Source: Paenibacillus phyllosphaerae (GTDB lineage: Bacteria; Bacillota; Bacilli; Paenibacillales; Paenibacillaceae). Taken from it: a DNA stretch of 64,000 bases. The stretch lies in assembly GCF_014192105.1 (NCBI RefSeq), contig NZ_JACHXK010000008.1:62001-126000 (forward strand), written 5' to 3'. Made by a program: the position numbers and the translations under genes. Shown piece by piece: positions 1-8,582 of this stretch (position 1 is its first letter; every line of letters starts with the position of its first letter). The notes beneath the pieces were generated by a model. The model worked only from the letters and a program-made list of their open reading frames with translations. It made no database searches and had not been told where the DNA came from.

Positions 1-1
1 C

Positions 2-2158
2 CACAACCAAATCGAACAGCGTGTCTCCAACATCGACGAGCAATTCACGAATTTGGAGCTGATGCTGTCGCACTGGGCATTCGATTCGACCTTCAATTAT
101 AGCTTATATGAAAAAGACTTCGAACGGGATTTCGAAGTGTCGCGCGATATTACGAATACGCTGCTCCTCATGCAAGGTTCGAGCACGATGGTGAAGCGCG
201 TGGAGCTATTCGTCGGCGGACAGGCGCCGGTCGCGTTCGCGCCTGAATATTCGCGCCTTGCGTCGCGGGAGCAACTATCGGTCTACGAGGAGTTGCTGAA
301 CACGGACCAATCTACGTATTGGACCAAGCGGGCATTCGATCCGAAGCAACTGGGGACGGAAGATCTGACGCTCGTCCATCTGCTGCCCGGCGGAAGCATG
401 AAGCCGTTCGGGGCGCTAATCGTCCGGCTAGACGGCGATAAAGTAGGCAATATGCTGCGAACGATGACGCCTTATAACGAGGGCGTTACCTTCATGATCG
501 AGGAGAACGGCGAGATCAATGTATCTGCTGGCGAGGGGAAGCGGACCGATCCGTTCCTGTTGGGGTTGAAATCCCGGATCGAGGCGCGAAGCGACGAAGC
601 GGGCTCGTTCTTCTACGATTGGCAAGGGACGACCTACACCGTGTCTTATGGCGCCTTCGACCGGATCGCGGATCGGTGGTCGTATGTTTCCGCGTCGCCG
701 ATCACTTCCATCACCTCGCCGGTCCTGTTTATCTCCAAGCTTGTCTTCGCCGTCAGCGTAAGCGCGCTGCTGCTCGCCGCGCTGCTGGCTTGGCTTGCTT
801 CCCGCAGCATGTATTCGCCGATCCGGAGGCTGGTCAGCGCGCTATCCGAAGGGGGCGTGATCCAAGACGGCTATGACGACGAATTCCAGTTGATCGAGAA
901 ACATTGGCATCACTTGAATCGGGAGAGCCGCGAGCTTCAGAGCAAACTGACCGAGCAGCTTCCGCATGTGAAGGAGAGCTTCCTGCACCAGCTGCTTCAA
1001 GGCTACCTGTACGCTTATTCCGAAGCGGACCTTATTAAGCGGATGGAGGGCTACAAGTGGAACGTGGCCGGCCGCAGGTTCGTCGTGCTCTATGTCCAGT
1101 TGACCGGGATTGCAAGCCTGGAGGGCAAGTTCAAGTCCGGCGACGAAGGGCTGCTCACTTTCGCTGCCGTCAATATGATCGAAGAGCTGGCCTCCGTCCG
1201 GTTCGAGCAAGCCAATGCGATCAATTTTCATGATCTGGCCGCCGGCTTGCTGGTGACTTTACCGGAGAGCGAGGATTCTTCCGAGGCATTGCAGTCGTTC
1301 TGCTCGGAGTTGGCCGAGACGATCAATCATTATCTGAAGATGAACGTAACGATCGCCGTCAGTAAGCTGGTAGACCGGGTCAGCGACATTCCGCATGCAT
1401 TCGAGGCGGTGAAGCAGGCGGCGGGTTACAGGAACTGCGAGAACAAGAATCAGTTCATTGCGCTGGCTCAGGCGGAATTCCATGACCACGAACCGACCTC
1501 GCTGCAATATCCATCGGCGCTGGAGCGCGAGCTGTTAGCCGCGCTTCGAACCGGCCGGGAAGCGGATACCCATGAGCTGCTGCGCGCTTTCCTGGAATCG
1601 TTGTCAATGGGCGGCGCGAAGGAAAATGCCGTTCAGCAGGGTATGCTCGATCTGCTCAGCGGCGTCCGTCACGCCATTATGGCTGCGGGGATCGATCCGA
1701 ACCGATTGTACAAAGGCAACAATCTGTACGAACAGCTGTCTCAAATCCGCGAGTCTTCGCGCATGTTGAACTGGTTCGAAGAGAAGGTGCTGCAGCCGTT
1801 CCAACGGGAGTTGGCCGGCCGGTCCGGCAATGCCGTTAAGCAATTGATTGAAGAGGCGCGGCAATACATGGGCGAGCACTATATGAAGGATATTTCCCTC
1901 GATAGCTGCGCCGATCGGATCGGGACGAATCCGTTCTACCTCAGCCGTTCGTTCAAACAGGTCACCGGCACCAACTTCATCGACTATTTGACCGAGCTGC
2001 GCATGGAACGTGCGAAGGAGCTGCTGCGCGATTCCGAACTTCGCATTAACGATGTCGCCGAACAAGTCGGCTATCAGCACAGCTACTTCAACCGAATCTT
2101 CAAGAAGCTCGAAGGCACGACGCCAAGCCGTTATCGGGAGATGAGCCGAAGCGTGTGA
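2..2158 (+). CDS. AraC-family regulator with extracellular sensor domain (5' partial)
   Basis: The frame is open from base 2, so the true start lies upstream of the window; 718 residues are visible. The first ~235 visible residues look like an extracellular Cache-type sensor. A strongly hydrophobic segment follows at about residues 238-266, and then a long cytoplasmic linker. The last ~105 residues (from about 612) form a double helix-turn-helix of the AraC family, ending with the typical second-helix region YQHSYFNRIFKK. This membrane-anchored, single-protein sensor/regulator architecture is common in Paenibacillus next to polysaccharide utilisation genes. It probably senses an extracellular saccharide and activates the lyase gene that starts at 2427. 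The target assignment is inference from position; the family call is secure. Confidence 0.9.
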   Translation, partial: HNQIEQRVSNIDEQFTNLELMLSHWAFDSTFNYSLYEKDFERDFEVSRDITNTLLLMQGSSTMVKRVELFVGGQAPVAFAPEYSRLASREQLSVYEELLNTDQSTYWTKRAFDPKQLGTEDLTLVHLLPGGSMKPFGALIVRLDGDKVGNMLRTMTPYNEGVTFMIEENGEINVSAGEGKRTDPFLLGLKSRIEARSDEAGSFFYDWQGTTYTVSYGAFDRIADRWSYVSASPITSITSPVLFISKLVFAVSVSALLLAALLAWLASRSMYSPIRRLVSALSEGGVIQDGYDDEFQLIEKHWHHLNRESRELQSKLTEQLPHVKESFLHQLLQGYLYAYSEADLIKRMEGYKWNVAGRRFVVLYVQLTGIASLEGKFKSGDEGLLTFAAVNMIEELASVRFEQANAINFHDLAAGLLVTLPESEDSSEALQSFCSELAETINHYLKMNVTIAVSKLVDRVSDIPHAFEAVKQAAGYRNCENKNQFIALAQAEFHDHEPTSLQYPSALERELLAALRTGREADTHELLRAFLESLSMGGAKENAVQQGMLDLLSGVRHAIMAAGIDPNRLYKGNNLYEQLSQIRESSRMLNWFEEKVLQPFQRELAGRSGNAVKQLIEEARQYMGEHYMKDISLDSCADRIGTNPFYLSRSFKQVTGTNFIDYLTELRMERAKELLRDSELRINDVAEQVGYQHSYFNRIFKKLEGTTPSRYREMSRSV

Positions 2159-2245
2159 AGTTGTTTCTTTGGAAAACCCGGCCGGATCGCGGCTCAACCG
2201 GTAAGATGAGCCTCCAGATAACCCCTGCAATAAAGTGCAATCGGC

Positions 2246-2323
2246 GCAAAAATGTACGAAGCGCGATGTGCTTAACAATTGCAAAAATGTCTCATTGAGC
2301 GCAACCTCGCCCGCTCGTACAAT
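2246..2323 (+). promoter_or_regulatory. Promoter with paired AraC-type activator sites
   Basis: A sigma-A like promoter is visible: TTGAGC at 2295-2300, a 17-base spacer and TACAAT at 2318-2323. Just upstream the 10-mer GCAAAAATGT occurs twice in the same orientation, at 2246-2255 and 2281-2290, each preceded by CAAT. The proximal copy ends four bases before the -35 box, the usual place for an AraC-family activator. The repeats and boxes are seen directly; their use by the upstream regulator is inferred. Confidence 0.6.
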
Positions 2324-2426
2324 GAGGCCATTAGGTTCAGCGCGACCTATGCTGCATGCAAAGTCTTACGGCTTGTAACGCAAACCATGGGTCGTAGCTG
2401 GGTGAAAATGGCGAGGGAGTGGTGAG

Positions 2427-5066
2427 ATGAGTACGCAAGCTTCGAACGCGATACCGCTGCGATGGCTCGGTGAGCCGGCTAGCATGCCGACGGGTCTAAC
2501 CTGGGGCATTCCGTGGCGCGAAGGCGAACTGACCCCGATCGATCAGCTGACGCTGACGGACGAGAACGGCGATGAAGCAGCTGCGCTTCAGAGCTGGTGG
2601 ACGGCCTATTGGCCGGACGGCAGCGTCAAATGGTCGGCGCACGCCGCGGTCCGCGCCAACGGCGATGCCGCCAAGTGGAGCATCAATAAGGCGAAAGGGC
2701 AAGCGGACAACGCGAAGCCTTCCGAGCCGAAGCAGATCGAGCTGACAGAGAACGAGGACACGATCCGATTGAATACGGGAGTCATGGTCCTCACGCTGAA
2801 CAAGCAAGGCATTCAGCTGATACGCAGCATCGAACGGCAAGGCAAGGAGTTATGCAGCGGCGGCCGTCTTGTATGCTTGAAGGAGAGCGTCAGTCGCCTG
2901 TTCGGCGAGCGCGTGGTGAAGGAGGAGGAGTTCCGCAGTACGATCCTGCGGACGACGGTCGAACAGAGCGGTCCGGTCCGCGCTGTGATCCGCATCGACG
3001 GACGGCATGCCCATACGGCGGGATCTCGGCAGTGGCTTCCTTTTACGCTGCGGCTGTATGTCTATGCCGGTCTGGAGTCGATCCGCCTCGTCCATACCTT
3101 CAACTATGACGGCAATCCGCACGAGGATTACATACGCGGACTCGGCATCACGTTCCAGCTGCCGATGCGAGGGCCTCAGTATAACCGGCATATTCGCTTC
3201 GCCGGCGATCGCGGCTGGTTCAGCGAGTCGCCCAAGACGTTGCACACTCGCCGTACGAAAGGCAAATACCGGGAGCTGTTCGAACGGCAGACGGCCGGGG
3301 AGACGGTAAGCTTCGAGCCTGGCGCCGATGATTATTTTGCCGGCTTGCTGGATGATTCGGCGCTGTGGAACGACTTCAAGCTGGTCCAGGATTCGTCCGA
3401 GCAGTACCGGATCTGGAAGCGGACGGGAGCGGATTGCTGTTGGCTGAAATGTGCGGAAGGGCGTCGATCGGGCGGCTTGTCGTACGTCGGCAGCGAGGGA
3501 GGCGGATTGGCCGGGGGGATCCGGAACTTCTGGCGCAAGGCGCCTGCCGGCATTGAAGCTCGGCGCATGGCGGAACAGGAAGCGGAGTTCACGTTGTGGT
3601 TCTGGTCGCCGGATGCGGCAAGCATGGATCTGCGCCATTACGATACGCGCACGCATGTCGAATCTTCCTATGAAGGCGCGGAGGAGCTGCGGGCAACCCC
3701 CTATGGCATCGCGAATACGAGTGAAGCTATGTTGTGGTGCCTGGAAAATACGCCGAATCCGGAGAAGCTGGCGCAGATGAATCGCGAACTTAATGCTCCA
3801 TCCCAGCTCATCTGCGAGCCCGAATATTATCAGAAGGCCGGCGCCTTCGGCATCTGGAGCCTGCCTGATCGGAGCACCGCAGCAAGAGCGGAACTGGAGG
3901 ATCGGCTGGATGGCATCATCGCCTTCTATCAGGCGGAGGTGGAACAGCGGAAGTGGTACGGATTCTGGGATTACGGCGATTTCATGCACAGCTATGATCC
4001 GGTCCGGCATGTCTGGAACTATGACCTTGGCGGCTGCGCCTGGCAGAATACGGAGCTTGCGCCGAACATGTGGCTGTGGATCATGTTCCTGCGATCCGGC
4101 AGGGAAGATATTTTCCGCCTGGCCGAAGCGATGACGCGGCATACAAGCGAAGTGGACGTTTATCATTTTGGCGAATACGCGGGGCTGGGATCGAGGCATA
4201 ACGTCGTGCATTGGGGCTGCGGCTGCAAGGAGGCGCGCATCGGGATGGCTGGCCTGCACCGTTACTACTATTACCTGACGGCGGACGAACGGATCGGCGA
4301 TATGATGGACGAAGTCAGGGACTCGGATTACACCACCGTGAACCTCGATCCGATGCGCGCTTATTTCCCCAATGACGAGCATCCGACGCATATCCGGGTC
4401 GGCCCGGACTGGGCGGCCTTCAGTTCGAACTGGATGACGAGGTGGGAGCGGTACGGGGACACGGCGTATCGGGACAAAATTCTAGTAGGCATCGATTGCA
4501 TCAAACAGGCGAATTTCCGCCTCATCTCCGGACCGACCTATGGCTATGACCCGGTTACCGGGCGCTTGACGCCGATGGGCGACGACAATTGGGGGCGCCA
4601 TCTGGCGATCTGCATGGGCGGGCCGCAGGTATGGTTCGAGCTGGCCGGCATGTTGAAGGACCAGGAGTGGGAAGAGATGCTGGCCGAGTTCGGCGTGTTC
4701 TACAATTTGCCGCAGGAGCGCAAAGACGCGATTACCGGCGGGGCGATCTCGCATGGGCGGTTCGAGCATCCGGTGCTCAGCATCGCCATTACCGCCTATG
4801 GCGCGGCATACAAGCAAGACGAAGAGACGGCGCAGACCGCTTGGAAAGTGCTGCTCGGCAATCCTTTTGCCCAGACGGATCTTCAGGCGCAAGCCAGAAC
4901 GGTCGCTTATGTCGACGAATTGCAGGAGATCGATTGGATGAATACGAACGAAGCGGCGCAGTGGTCGCTGAATACGATTATCGCGCTTGCGTTAATTCCC
5001 GATGCGCTGCCGGAGCGACTAACGAATCGGGAAGAACAGGAGGATGAATCGCTTGCCCAAGCATGA
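2427..5066 (+). CDS. Exo-rhamnogalacturonan lyase-like protein (YetA / PL26 type)
   Basis: The 879-residue protein resembles the YetA/PcRGLX family, exo-acting rhamnogalacturonan lyases that cleave the rhamnose-galacturonate backbone of pectin. Residues 1-90 resemble the family's N-terminal domain (PLRWLGEP, then TWGIPWREGEL and WPDGSVKW). A beta-rich middle part follows, then an aromatic-rich C-terminal half (from about 450) that looks like an alpha/alpha toroid (motifs WYGFWDYGDFMHSYD and YAGLGSRHNVVHWGCGC). There is no signal peptide, so it is probably intracellular and acts on imported oligosaccharides. The start is supported by GAGGGA about nine bases upstream. Its last 23 bases overlap the next gene, indicating translational coupling. 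Product specificity is inferred from the family only. Confidence 0.8.
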   Translation: MSTQASNAIPLRWLGEPASMPTGLTWGIPWREGELTPIDQLTLTDENGDEAAALQSWWTAYWPDGSVKWSAHAAVRANGDAAKWSINKAKGQADNAKPSEPKQIELTENEDTIRLNTGVMVLTLNKQGIQLIRSIERQGKELCSGGRLVCLKESVSRLFGERVVKEEEFRSTILRTTVEQSGPVRAVIRIDGRHAHTAGSRQWLPFTLRLYVYAGLESIRLVHTFNYDGNPHEDYIRGLGITFQLPMRGPQYNRHIRFAGDRGWFSESPKTLHTRRTKGKYRELFERQTAGETVSFEPGADDYFAGLLDDSALWNDFKLVQDSSEQYRIWKRTGADCCWLKCAEGRRSGGLSYVGSEGGGLAGGIRNFWRKAPAGIEARRMAEQEAEFTLWFWSPDAASMDLRHYDTRTHVESSYEGAEELRATPYGIANTSEAMLWCLENTPNPEKLAQMNRELNAPSQLICEPEYYQKAGAFGIWSLPDRSTAARAELEDRLDGIIAFYQAEVEQRKWYGFWDYGDFMHSYDPVRHVWNYDLGGCAWQNTELAPNMWLWIMFLRSGREDIFRLAEAMTRHTSEVDVYHFGEYAGLGSRHNVVHWGCGCKEARIGMAGLHRYYYYLTADERIGDMMDEVRDSDYTTVNLDPMRAYFPNDEHPTHIRVGPDWAAFSSNWMTRWERYGDTAYRDKILVGIDCIKQANFRLISGPTYGYDPVTGRLTPMGDDNWGRHLAICMGGPQVWFELAGMLKDQEWEEMLAEFGVFYNLPQERKDAITGGAISHGRFEHPVLSIAITAYGAAYKQDEETAQTAWKVLLGNPFAQTDLQAQARTVAYVDELQEIDWMNTNEAAQWSLNTIIALALIPDALPERLTNREEQEDESLAQA

Positions 5067-5766
5067 GGAAGCTGCAGGAAGCCCGCCAGTCGGCGTGCCG
5101 GATGGATGGAAGATGTTCTATGAGAATCCGCTTCATCGCGAAACGGACGTGCGTGGGTTCCGCATGGAAGGGGACGGCGCAGTCACTTTCCCGCTCGGTC
5201 GGATGCGTCTCGAGAGCGTACGGGATGCAGAGGAAGGGCAGGCGGCGAACATCGTATTCTGGTGCCCGGAGCAGTTCCCCTCGGATTACGCGATAACTTG
5301 GGAGTTCTGGCCCGTCCGGGAACCGGGGCTTGCGATTATGTTCTTCTCGGCCGACGGGAGGGATGGCCGGGATCTCTTCGATCCTGCGCTGCCGGCTCGC
5401 GTTGGCATCTACGATCAATACCACCATGGGGCGATGAACGCTTACCATCTGTCGTATTTTCGCAGGCTTTGGCCGCAGGAGCGCATGTTCCATACCTGCA
5501 ATCTCCGCAAAAGCTACGGCTTCCACATGGTGGCGCAAGGCGCGGATCCGATCCCTGGCGTTGCGGATAGCATCGGTCCTTACCGGTTGCTGCTCACGAA
5601 GCATGGGGAAGAGATCAGCTTCACGATCAACGGGCTCCCCATCCTACAATGGCACGACGACGGCGCCACTTATGGCGAGCGTCTGGGCGGCGGCAAGCTT
5701 GGTTTCCGCCAGATGGCGCCGTTTATCGGCGAATATGCGAATCTTCGAGTTTATGTGCCGTCTTAA
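5044..5766 (+). CDS. yesU: YesU-like DUF1961 protein
   Basis: The 240-residue protein matches the YesU (DUF1961) family, a concanavalin-like beta sandwich found in Bacillus rhamnogalacturonan utilisation operons; its reaction is not established. Recognisable stretches include GWKMFYENPL near the N-terminus, YDQYHHGAMNAYHLSYFRR in the middle and the C-terminal GGKLGFRQMAP with a final beta strand. No signal peptide is seen, so it is cytoplasmic. It overlaps the lyase gene by 23 bases with a purine-rich AACAGGAGG just before its ATG, so both are translated from one message. An auxiliary role in trimming or binding unsaturated pectin oligosaccharides is inferred from this pairing. Confidence 0.82.
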   Translation: MNRLPKHEEAAGSPPVGVPDGWKMFYENPLHRETDVRGFRMEGDGAVTFPLGRMRLESVRDAEEGQAANIVFWCPEQFPSDYAITWEFWPVREPGLAIMFFSADGRDGRDLFDPALPARVGIYDQYHHGAMNAYHLSYFRRLWPQERMFHTCNLRKSYGFHMVAQGADPIPGVADSIGPYRLLLTKHGEEISFTINGLPILQWHDDGATYGERLGGGKLGFRQMAPFIGEYANLRVYVPS

Positions 5767-5820
5767 CCATATAGGCGCCTGTTAGATTGATAAGGTTGGT
5801 GCGCTTGTCTTAGCCCATTC

Positions 5821-5855
5821 GAAGAGCCCCTTGCTGAATTAGCAAGGGGCTCTTC
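5821..5855. terminator. Hairpin between convergent genes
   Basis: A perfect 15-bp stem (5821-5835 with 5841-5855) closes a 5-base loop between the convergent yesU and deoR-type genes. No long T run follows on either strand, so efficiency is uncertain, but position and stability suit a bidirectional terminator. Confidence 0.75.
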
Positions 5856-5884
5856 GTGTTTGGATGTCGGCACCATGACTACGT

Positions 5885-6664
5885 CTAGCCGGCCCCCGGC
5901 ACGATCGAAAGCGGAATTCCCGCCTTTCGGTAAGCAGCGGCTTCATACTCGTCCAGACGGCTATCCGTAATAATCTCGTCGAATGCATCGACGCCGGCGA
6001 AGATCGCCAGCGAATTGTAGCTGAACTTAGTCGAATCGGCGAGCAAAATGCTTTTCCCTGCGGCCTCCATCGACGTCTGCCTTGCGCCGACCAGATTCGG
6101 CGACCACGCCATAGCGCCTTTCGCTTGGGAGACGGCCTCGCAAGTAAGGAACGCGACGTCTACCGTAATCGAACGGAACATCTGCTCCGTGTAGATGCCG
6201 TCATTACTGTACGCCCATTTGCTGACTCTGCCGCCTGCGCAATATACGTCGAAGCTGCCGAACCGCTCTTCATTGGACAGCATGAGCGCCGTATGCAGGT
6301 CGCGGGTGATGATCTTCAGCCCCTTGAACCGTTCCAATTCGTCCACCATGGCTGCAACCGTCGTGCCGGCATCAAGAATCAGGCTCATATGGTCCTGAAT
6401 ATGCTTGACGGCTTCCTTGGCGATCGCGGCTTTCTCCGCTTTATGTTCATTCGCTCGTTCCTCGTATTTCGCGCCCATGAACCGTTTCACTTTCATGGCT
6501 CCGCCATGGGAGCGTTGAATTTTGCCCTCCGTCTGAAGCGTATCCAAGTCACGGCGTATCGTCATCTGCGAGACGTTGAATTGTTCGGCGAGTTCAGGGA
6601 TCGTGATCTGGGGTTTGGTTTCCAGCAGCTTCATCATTTCATGGCGCCGCGTTCCGATGAGCAT
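5885..6664 (-). CDS. DeoR/GlpR-family transcriptional regulator
   Basis: This 259-residue protein has the classic DeoR layout. An N-terminal winged helix covers residues 1-60 (ITIPELAEQFNVSQMTIRRD, then GKIQRSHGGA), and a C-terminal effector domain follows with the DAGTT motif and the K-SILLADSTKF stretch that normally binds a phosphorylated sugar-like ligand. ATG at 6664 is preceded by AAAGGAGGT at a good distance. The gene is divergent from the creatininase/ABC cluster across 281 bases, so it is the likely repressor of that cluster and of itself. A DeoR regulator over an apparent nitrogen-compound operon is unusual, since DeoR proteins usually answer to sugar phosphates. The effector is unknown. 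Confidence 0.9.
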   Translation of the reverse strand: MLIGTRRHEMMKLLETKPQITIPELAEQFNVSQMTIRRDLDTLQTEGKIQRSHGGAMKVKRFMGAKYEERANEHKAEKAAIAKEAVKHIQDHMSLILDAGTTVAAMVDELERFKGLKIITRDLHTALMLSNEERFGSFDVYCAGGRVSKWAYSNDGIYTEQMFRSITVDVAFLTCEAVSQAKGAMAWSPNLVGARQTSMEAAGKSILLADSTKFSYNSLAIFAGVDAFDEIITDSRLDEYEAAAYRKAGIPLSIVPGAG

Positions 6665-6945
6665 GGGAGGGACCTCCTTTAGCAGGTATGTGTTAGCTTA
6701 TATGTCATTATATCGTTCGAAGAATGCGCTGTCAGCTGAGAAATGTTCGTTTTTGTGAAAAAATAGGTGTACAGTGTTTCTTTTGTGTGATATAAATGTG
6801 ATCAAGAGGTAGTTGTTGTTACATACTTGTGAGTAAAAGTGACGCAAAATTCAGAAAACTCAACTGAAATTGAAGTTTCACGATGGGTTAGAAGAAGTCG
6901 GTGGTAGATATCCTAACATCTAAACTTGAAGGGGGAGTGGTTACG
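6665..6945. promoter_or_regulatory. Divergent control region between deoR-type gene and heterocycle cluster
   Basis: These 281 bases are AT-rich compared with their surroundings and carry no gene. The short word GTGA recurs (for example near 6756, 6788, 6797, 6826 and 6838). A dyad of the form AACTnnAATTnnAGTT lies near 6862-6877, overlapping TGAAA-N6-TTTCA (6865-6880). DeoR-family repressors often bind several short repeats, so these are plausible operators. I could not place a convincing -35/-10 pair. Confidence 0.4.
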
Positions 6946-7764
6946 ATGTTGTCCCGTTACCAAGGCAATGCCTACGATCGCCGGTTCTTGCCGAGGCTTA
7001 CAACCCAAGAGATCGCGGCGATGAACAAGGACGACGTCTTGATTGTCCTCCCGGTCGGCGCGATTGAGCAGCATGGCCCGCACATGCCCGTCTACACGGA
7101 TACGCTCATCGGCGAATCCTTCATGGCGGCGGCATTCGATTGTCTGCCCGAAGACGCGCCGATCTGGCTGCTGCCGTCGATCGGTTACGGCAAGAGCACG
7201 GAGCATGCCGGACATCCGGGAACGATTACGCTCTCGGCCAAGACGCTGATGGCGGTGCTCGAGGATATTGCCGTGTCGCTCGCCCGCAGCGGATTCCGCA
7301 AGCTGCTGCTCTTCAACACCCATGGCGGCAATGCGGATCTGCTAGGCATGATGGCGCGCGAAATCCGGATCGCGACGGGGCTGGCCGTCTACCGGTTGGA
7401 ACCTGGAGCGGTCGGCTATAGCGATTCCTTCACCGACGAGGAGGAGAAAGCCGGCGGCATCCATGCCGGCGACGTCGAGACATCGCTCGTTATGGCGGTA
7501 CGGCCCGAGTGGGTCCGCGCTGAGCTCGCACCCAAGGAGTTGCCGCGTTTTCCGACGTCACGATCCTTTTCCTTCCGGGCCAAATCGTTCGCCTGGGTGA
7601 TGGACGACATCTCGCGTACCGGAGTAGCCGGTGACGCCACCAAAGCAACCGCTGCGAGAGGAGAGGCGATGTTGAAGGAGGCGGGGCCGCTGCTCGCCAA
7701 GGCGCTTATGGAAATCGCGGCTTTCGACATGGAATCACTTCGTGCTGACATTGAAAGGGGATGA
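6946..7764 (+). CDS. Creatininase-family amidohydrolase
   Basis: The protein belongs to the creatininase family of metal-dependent amidohydrolases, which open cyclic amides or remove formyl groups from ring amines (creatininase, FAPy deformylase and MftE are characterised members). Predicted metal ligands are present: E41 and H43 in GAIEQHGPH, D52 in VYTD, H126 in NTHGGN, then H173 and E178 in GGIHAGDVETS. A GTG at 6901 would extend the frame, but ATG 6946 has GAAGGGGGA nine bases upstream and is preferred, giving 272 residues. It is the first gene of the cluster; the ABC ATPase start follows four bases after its stop. The substrate is not identifiable from sequence; a cyclic amide delivered by the adjoining importer is the inference. 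Confidence 0.88.
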   Translation: MLSRYQGNAYDRRFLPRLTTQEIAAMNKDDVLIVLPVGAIEQHGPHMPVYTDTLIGESFMAAAFDCLPEDAPIWLLPSIGYGKSTEHAGHPGTITLSAKTLMAVLEDIAVSLARSGFRKLLLFNTHGGNADLLGMMAREIRIATGLAVYRLEPGAVGYSDSFTDEEEKAGGIHAGDVETSLVMAVRPEWVRAELAPKELPRFPTSRSFSFRAKSFAWVMDDISRTGVAGDATKATAARGEAMLKEAGPLLAKALMEIAAFDMESLRADIERG

Positions 7765-7768
7765 TGCG

Positions 7769-8542
7769 ATGACGGCGGTCACGGAAGCGAAGGAATGGGT
7801 CCGCATGGAACGGTTGTCCAAGGTCTATCCGAATGGAACGACGGCGGTGAAGGAGGTTGACCTATCGATTCGGGAAGGCGAATTCCTCTGTTTCGTCGGT
7901 CCTTCCGGCTGCGGCAAATCGACGATATTCAAAATGATCACCGGCTTGTCCAATCCGACCGGCGGTAAGTTGACCGTCATGGGGACTACGGCGAATGAAG
8001 CCCGCAAACGGTCGGACACGGCATTCGTGTTCCAGGATCATACGCTGCTGCCTTGGAGTTCGGTCATCGACAACGTCATGCTGCCGCTCGCGCTGCGAGG
8101 CGTCTCGCGCAAGGAGAGGCAACAGGAGGCGGAACGCGTGCTCGCGATGGTCGGGTTGCAAGACCATATGCGCTCTATGCCTCGCGAGTTATCTGGCGGG
8201 ATGAAGATGCGGGCGTCTATCGCCAGGGCACTCGTCGCGAAGCCGAAATTGTTGCTGATGGATGAGCCGTTCGGGGCATTAGACGAGATTACGCGTCAGA
8301 CGCTTCAACTGGAGTTGCTGTCCTTATGGAGGCAGGATCCGGAGATGACGATCCTGTTCGTGACGCATAACGTCTTCGAGGCCGTCTTCCTGTCGACGCG
8401 CATCGCCGTCATGACGCCGCGGCCGGGCAAGATCGATGACGTAATCGACGTGCCGGTGCCTTTCCCGCGCGACGAAACGTTCCGGTCGACGCCGGAATTC
8501 GGAAGAATCGTCCATTCCGTATCGATGACGTTAAAGCATTAA
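7769..8542 (+). CDS. ABC transporter ATP-binding protein, NitT/TauT family
   Basis: This ATPase energises the importer formed with the permease at 9933 and the binding protein at 12259. Walker A (GPSGCGKST, about residues 44-52), the Q loop (FVFQDHTLLPW), signature LSGGMKMR and Walker B LLLMDEPFGALDE are all intact. The TLLPW wording after the Q loop and the H-loop stretch VTHNVFEAVFLSTR are typical of the SsuB/TauB/ThiZ group. The chosen ATG has GAAAGGGG eight bases upstream; an upstream GTG (7742) would overlap the creatininase gene. Its placement between two catabolic enzymes rather than beside the permease suggests import and breakdown evolved as one unit. Confidence 0.93.
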   Translation: MTAVTEAKEWVRMERLSKVYPNGTTAVKEVDLSIREGEFLCFVGPSGCGKSTIFKMITGLSNPTGGKLTVMGTTANEARKRSDTAFVFQDHTLLPWSSVIDNVMLPLALRGVSRKERQQEAERVLAMVGLQDHMRSMPRELSGGMKMRASIARALVAKPKLLLMDEPFGALDEITRQTLQLELLSLWRQDPEMTILFVTHNVFEAVFLSTRIAVMTPRPGKIDDVIDVPVPFPRDETFRSTPEFGRIVHSVSMTLKH

Positions 8543-8582
8543 CGTCCAAGTCTGGGCGGCAAGATCGAGAGGAGGAGCATGC

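Noticed and set aside
2850..4391. Long minus-strand frame (513 codons) inside the lyase gene
   Set aside because: It lies wholly opposite a well-supported gene in GC-rich DNA, has no ribosome site and its translation is Arg/His/Pro-rich without any protein-like motif.
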